This document shows, one piece after another, positions 1 through 7,987 of a stretch of 13,862 bases of DNA. Positions within the stretch are counted from its first letter, which is position 1. The number at the start of each line of letters is the position of its first letter. Both the position numbers and the translations under genes were made by a program. Source of the DNA: JBAPRR01 sp049281195 (GTDB lineage: Bacteria; Actinomycetota; Acidimicrobiia; Acidimicrobiales; CAVXTF01); contig JBAPRR010000407.1 in NCBI GenBank assembly GCA_049281195.1, positions 1 through 13,862 of the forward strand, given 5' to 3'. The notes under the pieces are model-generated. The model did not search any database. It worked only from the letters and a program-made list of their open reading frames with translations, and was not told the DNA's origin.

Positions 1-7
1 CCTTCGT

Positions 8-39
8 TCTCCGTGCGCTCGGCCCGGAAAAGACGGAGA
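8..39. repeat. Small inverted repeat at the window edge
   Basis: TCTCCGT at 8-14 is the exact reverse complement of ACGGAGA at 33-39, around an 18-nt loop. It lies beyond the 3' end of the phosphoesterase gene. It may be a terminator for a gene left of the window, but no such gene is visible. No other structure is seen in bases 1-50. Confidence 0.25.
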
Positions 40-52
40 GGATAGTTCGTCC

Positions 53-78
53 ACCCGCCCATCCGAAGGGTGGCGGGT
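53..78 (-). terminator. Candidate terminator hairpin after the phosphoesterase gene
   Basis: ACCCGCC (53-59) and GGCGGGT (72-78) form a perfect 7-bp stem around a 12-nt loop, about 25 nt past the stop codon of the minus-strand phosphoesterase gene. An alternative 6-bp stem, CCACCC (51-56) with GGGTGG (68-73), overlaps it. There is no adjacent run of T on the minus strand; a short TCTTTT appears further on, near base 30. A role in termination is inferred. Confidence 0.35.
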
Positions 79-103
79 TATGTGCCCGGTCGAACCGGAG
101 GCC

Positions 104-1570
104 TCAACGCGGAGGCTTTGTGCTCGCCGGCGACGGCGGCGCCGGCTGGCCGTACCGGTAGGCGGACTGCAGTCCAGGACCGGGGTTGGCCGGTGCGGCG
201 AGGGTAGGCGGCTCGGGGAACGTCATCTTCGACACATCGAGGAAGTCGGCGATGGTTGTGGCATTCGCGTCGCGGTACGTCAGCGCGGGCAGATTCCATT
301 GCTGCTCGATGGTCGCGAGCACCGACGTGTGGTCGTGCACGACGTTTGTGACTGCCTTCTTCATCGAATACGGGCTCACCACCACAGCGGGGACCCGGAT
401 GCCGTAGAGGTTGTAACCGCCCGGGTAGTCGTCGGGACCGATGTCCGGAGGGATGTTGTCGGGAGGAATCGCCGCGGGCGGAGCCACGTGGTCGTAATAG
501 CCCCCGTGCTCGTCGTAGAACCAGATGAGCAACGTGTCCTGCCAGGCCGGGCCGGACATGACCGCGTTCACGACGCGTGCGACGAACGCCTCACCCAACT
601 GCACGTCCTCGGGATTCTCCTCGGACTCGCAGGTGCTTTCGATGGCCAGGTCGAAGTTGGAGGCATAGGTGGGCACCGGGTAAGGCAGGTCCTCGATTAC
701 ACCGGGAATCTCTCCTTGGACCGCTCCCATGTTGCAGTCGACCATGCTCACGGCAGGGAGCGTCCCGGCCAGCGCGTCGGCGTAGAAGGCTTCTGTGCGC
801 GAGATGTTGGCGGGGTACTTGAAGATGGTGTCGAGGATGATCCCCGTTGTAGGGGCATCGGTGAAGTAGTTGCACCACGAGATGCCATTGGCGCTGAGCT
901 GATCCCAGATCGTTCCGTTGGCCGGATAGGTGGTGATGTTGTCGATGTCGGTCGAGACGATGCCCGATGCAGTGGCGGCTTGAAGGAAACGACGATTGGG
1001 ATAGGTCTGCGCCGGGACCGAGCAGAACCAGCTGTTTGCCAGGGTGAAGGTTTTGGCGAGCGAATAGTAGAAGGGGAGGTCGTCCTCGTTGTAATAACCC
1101 ATCGACCCCGGTCCGGTGGCACCGAAACCGTTCATCTGGCCGTTGGCGATCTGCTGGTGCGAGTCGTCCCAGCTCTGGCTTCCTGAATCCGTTGCACCGA
1201 TAGCGCCCGTCTGGTGGTACGCGTACATGCGCTCGTTGCCCACCGGATTCCAGTTGATCGGCTCTTCTGCGCGGTTGAAGGTGAATCCATTGGCGAGAGG
1301 CTGTCCCGAAACGGGGAGCATTCCCAGGTAATTGTCGAACGAATGGTTCTCCTGCATCACGATGACGATGTGCTTGAAAGGAAAGGCGCCGGTGAACTGC
1401 CCTACGGGCAGCGAGGGGTAAGGAAGATATCCAGGTCCGCGGGTGGCCGCGGCAACGGAGCGGTTGGTGAGACTTCCCAATCCGAGTGGCACGACAGCTC
1501 CCACCGCGGCGGCGCCCAGGCCGGCCTTGAGGATCGTCCTTCTGTTGTATCTGGCGTTTCTCTCAGCCAT
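104..1570 (-). CDS. Exported phosphoesterase, phospholipase C / acid phosphatase family (Tat substrate)
   Basis: Predicted 488-residue secreted phosphoesterase of the family containing bacterial phospholipase C and AcpA-type acid phosphatases, which hydrolyse phosphate mono- or diesters outside the membrane. The N-terminus carries a twin-arginine signal: NRRTILK at residues 9-15, a hydrophobic stretch to about 33, then an Ala-rich cleavage region near 38-42. Family signatures follow: ENHSFDNYLG (74-83), WDDSHQQ (134-140), a conserved central block around AQTYPNRRFLQ (187-197), DEHGGYYDHVAPP (353-365), IRVPAVVVSPY (391-401) and HDHTSVLATIEQQW (412-425). These supply the acidic and His metal-site residues expected of the family. 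The start is well supported by AAGGAG six bases upstream. The protein lacks the extra C-terminal domains of haemolytic PlcH-type enzymes. The substrate cannot be read from sequence. It is divergent from the acylase gene, so both exported hydrolases may share regulation. Confidence 0.93.
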   Translation of the reverse strand: MAERNARYNRRTILKAGLGAAAVGAVVPLGLGSLTNRSVAAATRGPGYLPYPSLPVGQFTGAFPFKHIVIVMQENHSFDNYLGMLPVSGQPLANGFTFNRAEEPINWNPVGNERMYAYHQTGAIGATDSGSQSWDDSHQQIANGQMNGFGATGPGSMGYYNEDDLPFYYSLAKTFTLANSWFCSVPAQTYPNRRFLQAATASGIVSTDIDNITTYPANGTIWDQLSANGISWCNYFTDAPTTGIILDTIFKYPANISRTEAFYADALAGTLPAVSMVDCNMGAVQGEIPGVIEDLPYPVPTYASNFDLAIESTCESEENPEDVQLGEAFVARVVNAVMSGPAWQDTLLIWFYDEHGGYYDHVAPPAAIPPDNIPPDIGPDDYPGGYNLYGIRVPAVVVSPYSMKKAVTNVVHDHTSVLATIEQQWNLPALTYRDANATTIADFLDVSKMTFPEPPTLAAPANPGPGLQSAYRYGQPAPPSPASTKPPR

Positions 1571-1576
1571 TCCCGT

Positions 1577-1582
1577 CTCCTT
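1577..1582 (-). promoter_or_regulatory. Ribosome binding site of the phosphoesterase gene
   Basis: On the minus strand these bases read AAGGAG, six bases before the ATG at 1570. This fixes the start that includes the twin-arginine signal. Confidence 0.75.
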
Positions 1583-1761
1583 GTGCGGGCGCGACCGCCC
1601 GCCCGGCGCCTCGTCAATTGCGGTCTATTGCGCGCGAATTTCCCTTCGGTCCGGCTTACCCCGCCGATGCGCGCGGTACTCCACGAAATAGGGAAACCTT
1701 TGGTGACGAGAATGCGAACTCTGCATTCAGTGGCCCTCCGAAGCGCACCCCGGAAAGGCGA

Positions 1762-1790
1762 TTGATCGGCCGGGAGTCCCGGTTTACCCT
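1762..1790 (+). promoter_or_regulatory. Candidate promoter with palindromic operator for the acylase gene
   Basis: TTGATC (1762-1767) and TACCCT (1785-1790) are spaced by exactly 17 bp, resembling a primary-sigma promoter (actinobacterial -10 pattern TAnnnT). The spacer contains the perfect palindrome CCGGGAgTCCCGG (1770-1782), placed so that a bound regulator would block polymerase. Transcription would begin near 1797, about 50 nt before the acylase start. Promoter and operator functions are inferred from pattern only. Confidence 0.35.
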
Positions 1791-1846
1791 GATCCCGTCT
1801 GAGCCGGATTGTCTCAGGCGAGGTCGTCGAGTGGCTGGACTTTCGA

Positions 1847-4537
1847 GTGTCTGAACCCGTACCAAACGCACCGCGGAGCCCCACGGGGAGACGGGTGCGG
1901 AAGCGTCGGATGATGTCGGGTGTCCTGCTCGCCGCAGTTCTGCTCGCCCTCGGCCTGATCCAGACCTCGGTCGGTGCCACCCCTCTACCTTCTCGGACGT
2001 CATCGGCCACCACGGCCGGGCCTGACGGCGGCACCGCCGTGGGCAACGGAACCGAGCGAGCCGTAATAGTCCGCAACAGCTACGGGGTGCCGAGCATCTA
2101 CGCCCACTCCATGGCCGGCGTGTGGTTCGGAGCCGGCTACGCCCAGGCTGAAGATCGCATGGTCCAGCTGGAGCTCACCCGCCGGACCGTCGAGGGCACC
2201 CTTTCGGGGATATTCGGCTCCAGCGAGCTGTCGCAGGACGAGGACGTGAGAACGTTCTTCTACACCCAGACCGAGCTGAAGCAACAGGTTTCTGCACTCC
2301 CGGCATCGACCCAGCGCGCCCTTACCTCGTTCTCCGACGGCATCAACGCGTACGAAGCCGTGGCCTACGCAAGCAGCACCAGCGAGCAGAAGTTGGTGCC
2401 ATACGAGATGTGGGCGCTGGGCAAGCTTCTCGGACTCTCAGGCCCGTACCGGCCGGCCCCGTGGCGGCCGCTCGACACGGTGGCCGTGGGTGACTACCTG
2501 GCACGCGAGTTTGGTGGTGGCGGCGGTAGTGAGCTGTCGAACCTTTCCTTCCTGCGCTACCTCGAAGCAGAGTTCAAAGCCAAGAGCGATCCTCACGCCA
2601 CGAAGGACGCCATTGCCGTGTTCAACGATTCCCTATGGATCGACGACCCGACCGCACCGACGACAGTCCCGAGCGGGACGACGCCGGCACCCCCTGCGGG
2701 CGCCACCGACCCCGCCACCACGGCAACGCTCAATGCCCTCACCGATGTGTCGGCTACGGACCTGGCTCGTGCCGCGACGTCGATCAAGAACGACAAACAA
2801 CTCATCCTCCGTACCGGCATCTCGCTAAAGGTCCTCTCCCATGGCGGGTCGGACGCATTCGCCGTCGCCCCCTCGCGCTCCGCTGATCACCACGCCCTGT
2901 TGTGGGGCGCGCCTCAGGAAGGGTTCGGCAATCCGAGCGTGGACGGCGAGGAGTACCTCCACGGACCGGGCTACGACGCCGGAGGGATGTACATCACCGG
3001 CGAACCTTTCATTCTCATCGGACGCAACGCCGACATCGCGTGGACGACCACGAGCGAAGAGCTCGTCGATCAACGCATCTACATGGAGAACGTCGACTTC
3101 AAGGCGAACCCGCCCACCTATCTGTTCGACGGCAAGTACATACCGATGCAGGCCATTCAGGAGAAGATCCCGGTGGCGGGATCGTCACCAGTGGCGTACA
3201 CCGTCTACCGGACCATCGACGGCCCGGTCTTTTCGACTGACCCGTCGAGCAAGATCGCTTTCTCCATGCGGTTCGCTTCGTTCGGCGTCGAGACCGGCAC
3301 CCTCGCCGGCTTCGCCGAGCTCGGCGGCGACACCGATCTGGCGCAGTTCAGGCATTCGATGAGCCTGATCACCACCCTGCACAACTTCCTCTATGCGGAC
3401 CAGAAGGGGAACATCGCTTATTTCGGCGATGGCCTCATCCCCATCGAGCCGTCGTTCAACAAGGTCGACCCCCGGCTGCCGGCCCTCGGAAACGGCACCG
3501 AGCAGTGGCTCGGGTATGTCCCATTCGACAAGCTTCCCCACAGCGTCAATCCGGCGCAGGGGTACCTCGACAACTGGAACACCAAGCCGTCTCAACAGTT
3601 CTATTACCAGCAGAACTCAGGCGACGAGTACTGGGGCACCATCTTCCGATCGGAGCGCATCGCCCAGCTCCTCGCGGCGAGCCACAAGATCAATGTGGCC
3701 TACCTCGAAATGATCGAGCATTCGATCGGGACGATCGACAACGAGGACAACACGCGCCCGGCCGCGCCCTACTTCATTCCATATGTCGTGAAGGCGTACA
3801 AGCAACTCGTCGCCCAGCACTCCCCCATCACCAACCCGAAGACCCATCCCGATCTCGGTCCTGCGATCGCCAAGTTGGCATCGTGGAACGACTACGCCAC
3901 CCTCGGCAGTCCGGCCATGTCGATATTCATGAACTTCTTGGAGGCCTTCGAGCGCAACGTGTTCGAGGGCGGGACATTCCCGAGCGAGAAATTCACCGGG
4001 GCCGTCGACATGAACGACACCAGCCTCGGGATGGGCACATACGGAGGGCTGGGCAACTTCGGCACCTACAACTTCCTTTTCCACATCATCGCCGGGACTC
4101 ATGGCCTGGTGCCTTGCGGGACGCTTTGCTACACCGGCAACTACTTCGCCGGCCACGAAGACCAACTGCTGGTCGAAAGCGTCAATGACGCGATCACCAT
4201 CCTGTCGGGCACCGGAACCCAACTGGGCCAGAACGTGCCCGGCTTCGGGACCACGGATATCGCCAAGTGGGGTTACCACCCGGCAATCGACACCGATTGG
4301 AACGACCTCGATCCGCTCGCGGCCGGGGTAACCACCCACTGCGGCTCCAGCGCCAGCCAGAACCGCAGCACCTACATGCAGGCGATCGATCTCGACCAGA
4401 AGATGACCGGGTTCAACGAGTTGCCTCCCGGCCAGAGCGGGTTCATCAGCGCGTCGGGAACCCCGAGCCCTTACATGTGCGACCAGGTCCACCTGTTCAA
4501 CTCGTTCCAGTACAAGCCGATGCCCAACGCCAACTGA
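1847..4537 (+). CDS. Penicillin acylase family protein (exported Ntn hydrolase)
   Basis: An 896-residue precursor of the penicillin-acylase/acyl-homoserine-lactone-acylase family, which cleaves amide bonds between an acyl chain and an amine after self-cleavage into alpha and beta chains. Residues 15-22 are basic and 24-43 hydrophobic, giving a signal peptide or anchor. The alpha-chain signature is at about 77-130 (NSYGVPSIYAHS, GAGYAQAEDRMVQLEL, RR). HGGSDAFAV places the autocatalytic nucleophile at Ser335, following Gly-Gly. The beta chain has ITGEPF, WTTTSEELVDQ, a Leu-His-Asn-Phe block followed by ADQKGNIAYFGDG, and DNWNTKPSQ (575-583), which carries the oxyanion-hole Asn region. Cys residues near the C-terminus suit an extracytoplasmic protein. 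The GTG start lacks a clear ribosome site; ATG at 1910 or 1913 is a serious alternative that still keeps the hydrophobic segment. The nucleophile is followed by Asp instead of the common Asn. The substrate is unknown: beta-lactam, N-acyl-homoserine lactone, lipopeptide or other. Confidence 0.92.
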   Translation: MSEPVPNAPRSPTGRRVRKRRMMSGVLLAAVLLALGLIQTSVGATPLPSRTSSATTAGPDGGTAVGNGTERAVIVRNSYGVPSIYAHSMAGVWFGAGYAQAEDRMVQLELTRRTVEGTLSGIFGSSELSQDEDVRTFFYTQTELKQQVSALPASTQRALTSFSDGINAYEAVAYASSTSEQKLVPYEMWALGKLLGLSGPYRPAPWRPLDTVAVGDYLAREFGGGGGSELSNLSFLRYLEAEFKAKSDPHATKDAIAVFNDSLWIDDPTAPTTVPSGTTPAPPAGATDPATTATLNALTDVSATDLARAATSIKNDKQLILRTGISLKVLSHGGSDAFAVAPSRSADHHALLWGAPQEGFGNPSVDGEEYLHGPGYDAGGMYITGEPFILIGRNADIAWTTTSEELVDQRIYMENVDFKANPPTYLFDGKYIPMQAIQEKIPVAGSSPVAYTVYRTIDGPVFSTDPSSKIAFSMRFASFGVETGTLAGFAELGGDTDLAQFRHSMSLITTLHNFLYADQKGNIAYFGDGLIPIEPSFNKVDPRLPALGNGTEQWLGYVPFDKLPHSVNPAQGYLDNWNTKPSQQFYYQQNSGDEYWGTIFRSERIAQLLAASHKINVAYLEMIEHSIGTIDNEDNTRPAAPYFIPYVVKAYKQLVAQHSPITNPKTHPDLGPAIAKLASWNDYATLGSPAMSIFMNFLEAFERNVFEGGTFPSEKFTGAVDMNDTSLGMGTYGGLGNFGTYNFLFHIIAGTHGLVPCGTLCYTGNYFAGHEDQLLVESVNDAITILSGTGTQLGQNVPGFGTTDIAKWGYHPAIDTDWNDLDPLAAGVTTHCGSSASQNRSTYMQAIDLDQKMTGFNELPPGQSGFISASGTPSPYMCDQVHLFNSFQYKPMPNAN

Positions 4538-4555
4538 CGCCGGGCTTTGTCCGCT

Positions 4556-4576
4556 GGCGGGATCAGCGATCCCGCC
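4556..4576. terminator. Bidirectional terminator-like hairpin
   Basis: GGCGGGATC (4556-4564), loop AGC, then GATCCCGCC (4568-4576): a perfect 9-bp stem with a 3-nt loop between the convergent acylase and epimerase genes. It starts 19 nt after the acylase stop and contains the epimerase stop codon. There is no T-run on either side, so it would act as a U-tract-free terminator if it acts at all. Confidence 0.55.
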
Positions 4577-5564
4577 CTGTGGTCGTCCGCGCCGTGGTGT
4601 ACACGCCGGTCGGTTCCGGGTGGTAGCCCTTGGCCCCCTCGGCAAGCGCCATGGGGCTGCGGGGATCTTGGCCGTTCTTCAGACAGTCGAGGGCGCGGCG
4701 GAAGTCGTAACGGGGCTCCCAGCCCAGGTGACTGCGAGCCAGCGCGTTGACATATACGCGGTCGATCGCGGGTAGGGGTTTCCAACCGCGCTGCGCGTAG
4801 ATCTGCTCACAATCAGGAAACAATCGACGGACCACGCTGGCGGCCTTCGAACGGAGCTCGCCTGCGTCGGCGGGGGTGAAAGGGGTGGTGGCACTGATTA
4901 TGTAGCGGCCGAACCCGAGCGTATGGGCCTGTTCCAATGCGAGGCGGTGCGCGGTCACGACGTCGTACAGGTCGACGCGACGGTAGAGAAGTTCGTTGAC
5001 CTTCAGGTTGAGGTCATCGAAGCCTTCTCGCAGGTTTTCTTGGTCGTCGGCTTCAGGGAAGAACCGCGAGGTGCGGAGGATGATGCACCGAAGGTGGCGG
5101 TCTCGATGGAAGAGCTCGCACAGGTCCTCGGCGGCCGTCTTGGAGACTCCGTAGATGTTGCGCGGCACCGGCGCGACCTCTTCTGTTATCCACGCCGCAG
5201 GAGCATCAGGCGGTGGGGCCAGCGCGCGGCCGAACGCGCTGGTGGTGCTGGTGAACACGAGTGCGTTGACCGCGGCGTCGGCGGATGCTTCCAGCAAGTT
5301 CAGCGTGCCCGACACGTTGGTGTCCACAAACGCCTGTCGGTCGTGCGTCCCGATGTGAGGCTTGTGCAGGGTGGCGGTGTGGAGCACCGCGTCCGCGCCC
5401 TCGACGCAGTGCCTCACCAAGGCCAGATCGAAAATGTTCCCTACGACGGTCGTGAACGGAGAAGCCAGAATGTCGACACCGACCACCTCGTGGCCATCGT
5501 CGGAAAGGGCCTGCACCAGCGCCTCGCCCAAATGCCCCGAACTGCCGGTGACGACGATCCTCAT
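4563..5564 (-). CDS. NAD-dependent epimerase/dehydratase (extended SDR)
   Basis: A 333-residue extended short-chain dehydrogenase of the epimerase/dehydratase family. It has the Rossmann motif TGSSGHLG (6-13), acidic Asp31 after the second strand (NAD preference), the conserved dinucleotide-site block HTATLHKP (62-69), the helix DTNVSGTLNLLEAS (81-94), the Ser/Thr cluster TSTTSAFG (105-112) and the catalytic pair Tyr138/Lys142 in YGVSK. The C-terminal HLGWEPRYDFRRAL is the usual family ending. The frame stays open 101 codons further upstream, but that part lies antisense in the SDR gene and its residues look random; ATG 5564 begins the Rossmann strand directly. It follows the SDR gene by 35 nt on the same strand and is probably cotranscribed. 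The substrate is likely a nucleotide sugar or other hydroxylated small molecule, but cannot be specified. Confidence 0.9.
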   Translation of the reverse strand: MRIVVTGSSGHLGEALVQALSDDGHEVVGVDILASPFTTVVGNIFDLALVRHCVEGADAVLHTATLHKPHIGTHDRQAFVDTNVSGTLNLLEASADAAVNALVFTSTTSAFGRALAPPPDAPAAWITEEVAPVPRNIYGVSKTAAEDLCELFHRDRHLRCIILRTSRFFPEADDQENLREGFDDLNLKVNELLYRRVDLYDVVTAHRLALEQAHTLGFGRYIISATTPFTPADAGELRSKAASVVRRLFPDCEQIYAQRGWKPLPAIDRVYVNALARSHLGWEPRYDFRRALDCLKNGQDPRSPMALAEGAKGYHPEPTGVYTTARTTTGRDR

Positions 5565-5599
5565 GGTTCTGAGATGGTACGGAAACGCATTCCGTGCGC

Positions 5600-6376
5600 C
5601 TATGGCGCCGGGAGCGGCATTCCGGTCAACTCCGTGCAGCGTTCCAGCAGCCCCTCTTGAATCTCGACCGACCGCGCCGCGGGGTTCACGTCCCGGAGCT
5701 GTTCGTGGAAGAAGTAGCTTCCCGTAACCGTGGCCGAGGGGTCGTCGCTCACTGCCAGCCAGGCCTGGGTGACCGGCGCCAAGCTCAGGTCGTCCGGTGC
5801 GCCGGGGCCGCCCATCTTGGTGGGGACCCAGCCCGGCTCGAGGGCATTGGACAACACGTGGGGCCACCTTCGGGCCACGGCGAACGCCAGCACGACGTCA
5901 AAGAGCTTGCTGTCGGAGTATGCCTGAGCCCCGCTCCAGCTCCGGCGGGTCCACTGCAGGTCGTCGAGGTCGGGCTCGCCGCCCCGGTGCATACCCGAGC
6001 TCAGATAGACCAGCCGGTCGGGTGCCGAGATGAGCGCGGTCAAAAGGTACGGGGCCAGCACATTGACAGCGAAGACTTGGCATAGCCCGTCTTCGGTCTC
6101 GACGCGCCGAGACTGGCGGTAGCCGATGCCGGCGTTATGGATGACGGCGTCGTAGCGGCCCAGTGCATTGGCCTGCTCCGCCACCTGGCGCATCCCGGCA
6201 ATGCTTTCCACATCTCCGATCACGACATCCTCAGCACCCGGCAGCGCGCGGCGGGCGTCGTCGCCACGTTGCTCGTTGCGGGCGTGCAATGTCACGGCGT
6301 GGCCTTCGTCGAACAGGAGCTGTGCGGCCATCAAGCCGAGCCCTTCGCTCGAGCCGGTGATCAATACCCCTGCCAT
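5600..6376 (-). CDS. Short-chain dehydrogenase/reductase (classical SDR)
   Basis: A 258-residue NAD(P)-dependent oxidoreductase. It has cofactor motif TGSSEGLG (7-14), Arg33 after the second strand (suggesting NADP), GDV (54-56), NAG (81-83), the catalytic Ser pair at 126-127 in YLSSGMH, and Tyr153/Lys157 in YSDSK. The EPGWVPTKMGGPGAPDDL block after the active site resembles the retinol-dehydrogenase/WWOX-like branch of the family. The start has a strong AAGGAGG at 6381-6387. It is the first gene of a two-gene minus-strand unit with the downstream epimerase. The C-terminal part, after SYFFHEQLRDVNP, is typical of this subgroup, where a post-barrel segment checks chlorophyllide- or retinol-like substrates. 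The actual substrate is unknown. Confidence 0.92.
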   Translation of the reverse strand: MAGVLITGSSEGLGLMAAQLLFDEGHAVTLHARNEQRGDDARRALPGAEDVVIGDVESIAGMRQVAEQANALGRYDAVIHNAGIGYRQSRRVETEDGLCQVFAVNVLAPYLLTALISAPDRLVYLSSGMHRGGEPDLDDLQWTRRSWSGAQAYSDSKLFDVVLAFAVARRWPHVLSNALEPGWVPTKMGGPGAPDDLSLAPVTQAWLAVSDDPSATVTGSYFFHEQLRDVNPAARSVEIQEGLLERCTELTGMPLPAP

Positions 6377-6380
6377 CCAG

Positions 6381-6387
6381 CCTCCTT
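6381..6387 (-). promoter_or_regulatory. Ribosome binding site of the SDR gene
   Basis: Minus-strand AAGGAGG four bases before the ATG at 6376, the strongest Shine-Dalgarno match in the window. The rest of the 185-bp divergent spacer to the glyoxalase-fold gene (6377-6561) shows no convincing promoter pair. Confidence 0.75.
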
Positions 6388-6550
6388 CATTCGATACCCG
6401 GCCGAGCTCGACACAGGAAAGGTCGGGCTACCTGGCCGGTTCCCCCGGCATAACCGAACGGGCACGGTCATTGCCACTTTCTTCTAAAGCTGATCTACCC
6501 GCTGACTCGCCGGTGAGCTAAAGAGAGCATCGACCCCTCACGACGACAAT

Positions 6551-6555
6551 GGAGG
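6551..6555 (+). promoter_or_regulatory. Ribosome binding site of the glyoxalase-fold gene
   Basis: GGAGG six bases upstream of the ATG at 6562; it fixes the start. Confidence 0.7.
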
Positions 6556-6561
6556 CCCGCG

Positions 6562-6927
6562 ATGGGACACAGGGCGAGAGTCGAACTGGTACTCGACTGC
6601 GCCGAACCAAACACGCTGGCTGGTTTCTGGCGCGAAGCGCTCGGATATCGCGACTACTACACAGATGAGAATCTCGCTGTACTCGTTCCCAAAGAAGGGA
6701 TCGGTTCACCGCTTCTCCTCCAGGGAGTACCCGAACCAAAATCCGGTAAGAACCGCATGCACCTCGACATTGTGGTCGACGACATCGAAGCCGAGATCAA
6801 CCGGCTGCAGGCACTCGGCGCTCATCGCATCGACGAAGGCGTCCAGAGCTTCGGGGGAACCCGCTGGGTGAGAATGTCGGACCCGGAACACAACGAGTTC
6901 TGCGTCTCTACGGGCGTCGAGTGGTAA
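6562..6927 (+). CDS. Glyoxalase-like (VOC superfamily) protein
   Basis: A 121-residue single-domain vicinal-oxygen-chelate protein. The opening VELVLDCAEPNTLAGFW (7-23) and REALGY are typical of the glyoxalase-like proteins common in actinomycetes. Then come RMHLDIVVDDIEAEINRLQALGA (65-87) and the closing RWVRMSDPEHNEFCV (101-115). His67 and Glu112 sit at the usual metal-ligand positions of the two beta-alpha-beta-beta-beta halves. Such small proteins dimerise and range from glyoxalases and dioxygenases to drug-binding proteins, so no substrate can be named. It is a single plus-strand gene, divergent from the SDR gene and ending 12 nt from the convergent 2-hydroxyacid dehydrogenase gene. Confidence 0.85.
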   Translation: MGHRARVELVLDCAEPNTLAGFWREALGYRDYYTDENLAVLVPKEGIGSPLLLQGVPEPKSGKNRMHLDIVVDDIEAEINRLQALGAHRIDEGVQSFGGTRWVRMSDPEHNEFCVSTGVEW

Positions 6928-6939
6928 AACGGCATGCGA

Positions 6940-7977
6940 TCACTGCGGCGCCATAGGCGGACAATCGGCAGGATCCGTCACCACTCTGATCGGTTCTCCC
7001 GACAGGTATGCCGCCACGTCCTGCGCCATCCGCGGCCACGCGGTGCGAAAGAGTTGCTCGGTGACGTAACCGATGTGCGGAGTTACCACGACGTTGTCGA
7101 GCGACCGGAAGGGATGGTCCAAAGGAAGCGGCTCGCGGTCGAAGACATCGAGGCCGGCGCCGCCGAGGTGGCCGGAACGCAGGGCCTCGACTAGGGCGGC
7201 CTCTTCGACGATCGGACCGCGGGAGATGTTCACCACGATGGCGCCCCGCTTCATCTTGGCGAGGTCGTCGGCGCACAGTGTGTTGCGAGAGCGCTCGGAG
7301 AACACCAGGAACACTCCGAGAACGTCAGAGGAGGACACGAGCTCGTCCTTGGTGACTTTGGTCACCCCGAGGTCGGCACATCGCTCCTCGGTCAGATTCC
7401 GGCTCCACGCCACGACATCCATTCCGAATGCCTTGGCCACAGGGACCATCGACCCGCCCAGGTGACCAGCTCCCAGAAGGCCGAGGGTCTTGCCGGCGAG
7501 GGGGATGGGAAACCCGGTTTGCCAGCCACCGGCGCGGATGGCCCGGTCCTCTATCCCGGTTCGTTTGGCCACCGCGAGGATGAGTGCCCACGCCATCTCC
7601 GCCGGGGTGGGCAAACCGCGCGCCAGCGCGTTACCGGGTGGGCGCACCGCAGCACCGTGTTCGGTCTCCGCGGTGCCGCACAGCAGGATTCCCCGTTCGA
7701 TCCGCGCCTCGTGGTCGATGACGTTGCTCGTCCGTCCGTTACAGACCATCAGCTCGAGGTGGGGAAGACCTTCGAGCACCGTCCGAGGAAAACGAGCCCG
7801 CTGCTGGGTGATTACGACGATTTCGTAGTCGGCCAACTCATCGACGAGGCGCTCCGGCGGAATGGCATGGCGGTAAACCGTGATCTCCGCGTCATCGGGC
7901 AACGCGGCCCAGTTGCCGTATTCAAGGGCCACACCGATGTAGTCGTCGAGGATTGCGATCTTGGTCATGCCTGCCAT
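6940..7977 (-). CDS. D-isomer-specific 2-hydroxyacid dehydrogenase
   Basis: A 345-residue NAD-dependent dehydrogenase of the phosphoglycerate/glycerate dehydrogenase family, interconverting a 2-keto acid and a D-2-hydroxy acid. The N-terminal substrate domain (about 1-110) opens with KIAILDDYIG. The NAD-binding domain has LGLLGAGHLGG (165-175), WSRN (191-194), NISRGPIVEE (250-259) with catalytic Arg253, LDVFDREPLPLDHP (276-289) with Glu282, and TPHIGY (299-304) with His301. The triad is complete, so the enzyme should be active. GlpR-like or ACT domains are absent, unlike full-length SerA, so serine biosynthesis is unlikely. ATG 7968 (MTKIAIL) is an equally good start; neither has a strong ribosome site. 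The gene is divergent from the DAC-domain gene. Confidence 0.92.
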   Translation of the reverse strand: MAGMTKIAILDDYIGVALEYGNWAALPDDAEITVYRHAIPPERLVDELADYEIVVITQQRARFPRTVLEGLPHLELMVCNGRTSNVIDHEARIERGILLCGTAETEHGAAVRPPGNALARGLPTPAEMAWALILAVAKRTGIEDRAIRAGGWQTGFPIPLAGKTLGLLGAGHLGGSMVPVAKAFGMDVVAWSRNLTEERCADLGVTKVTKDELVSSSDVLGVFLVFSERSRNTLCADDLAKMKRGAIVVNISRGPIVEEAALVEALRSGHLGGAGLDVFDREPLPLDHPFRSLDNVVVTPHIGYVTEQLFRTAWPRMAQDVAAYLSGEPIRVVTDPADCPPMAPQ

Positions 7978-7987
7978 CTCGATTCGC

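Noticed and set aside
80..1186. Long plus-strand open frame of 368 codons
   Set aside because: Lies antisense to the phosphoesterase gene; Arg/Val-rich residues without motifs, explained by GC-rich codon structure on the other strand.
3617..4645. Minus-strand open frame of 342 codons
   Set aside because: Antisense to the acylase gene's conserved beta-chain region; no recognisable domain.
4923..5660. Plus-strand open frame of 245 codons
   Set aside because: Antisense to the epimerase gene; no motif and no ribosome binding site.
5565..5867. 101-codon upstream extension of the epimerase frame
   Set aside because: Overlaps the 3' part of the SDR gene, has random composition, and the Rossmann fold begins at the ATG at 5564.
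6471..6499. TTGCCA with a weak -10 17 bp downstream, as a promoter for the glyoxalase-fold gene
   Set aside because: The -10 (TCTACC) fits poorly and nothing else supports it.
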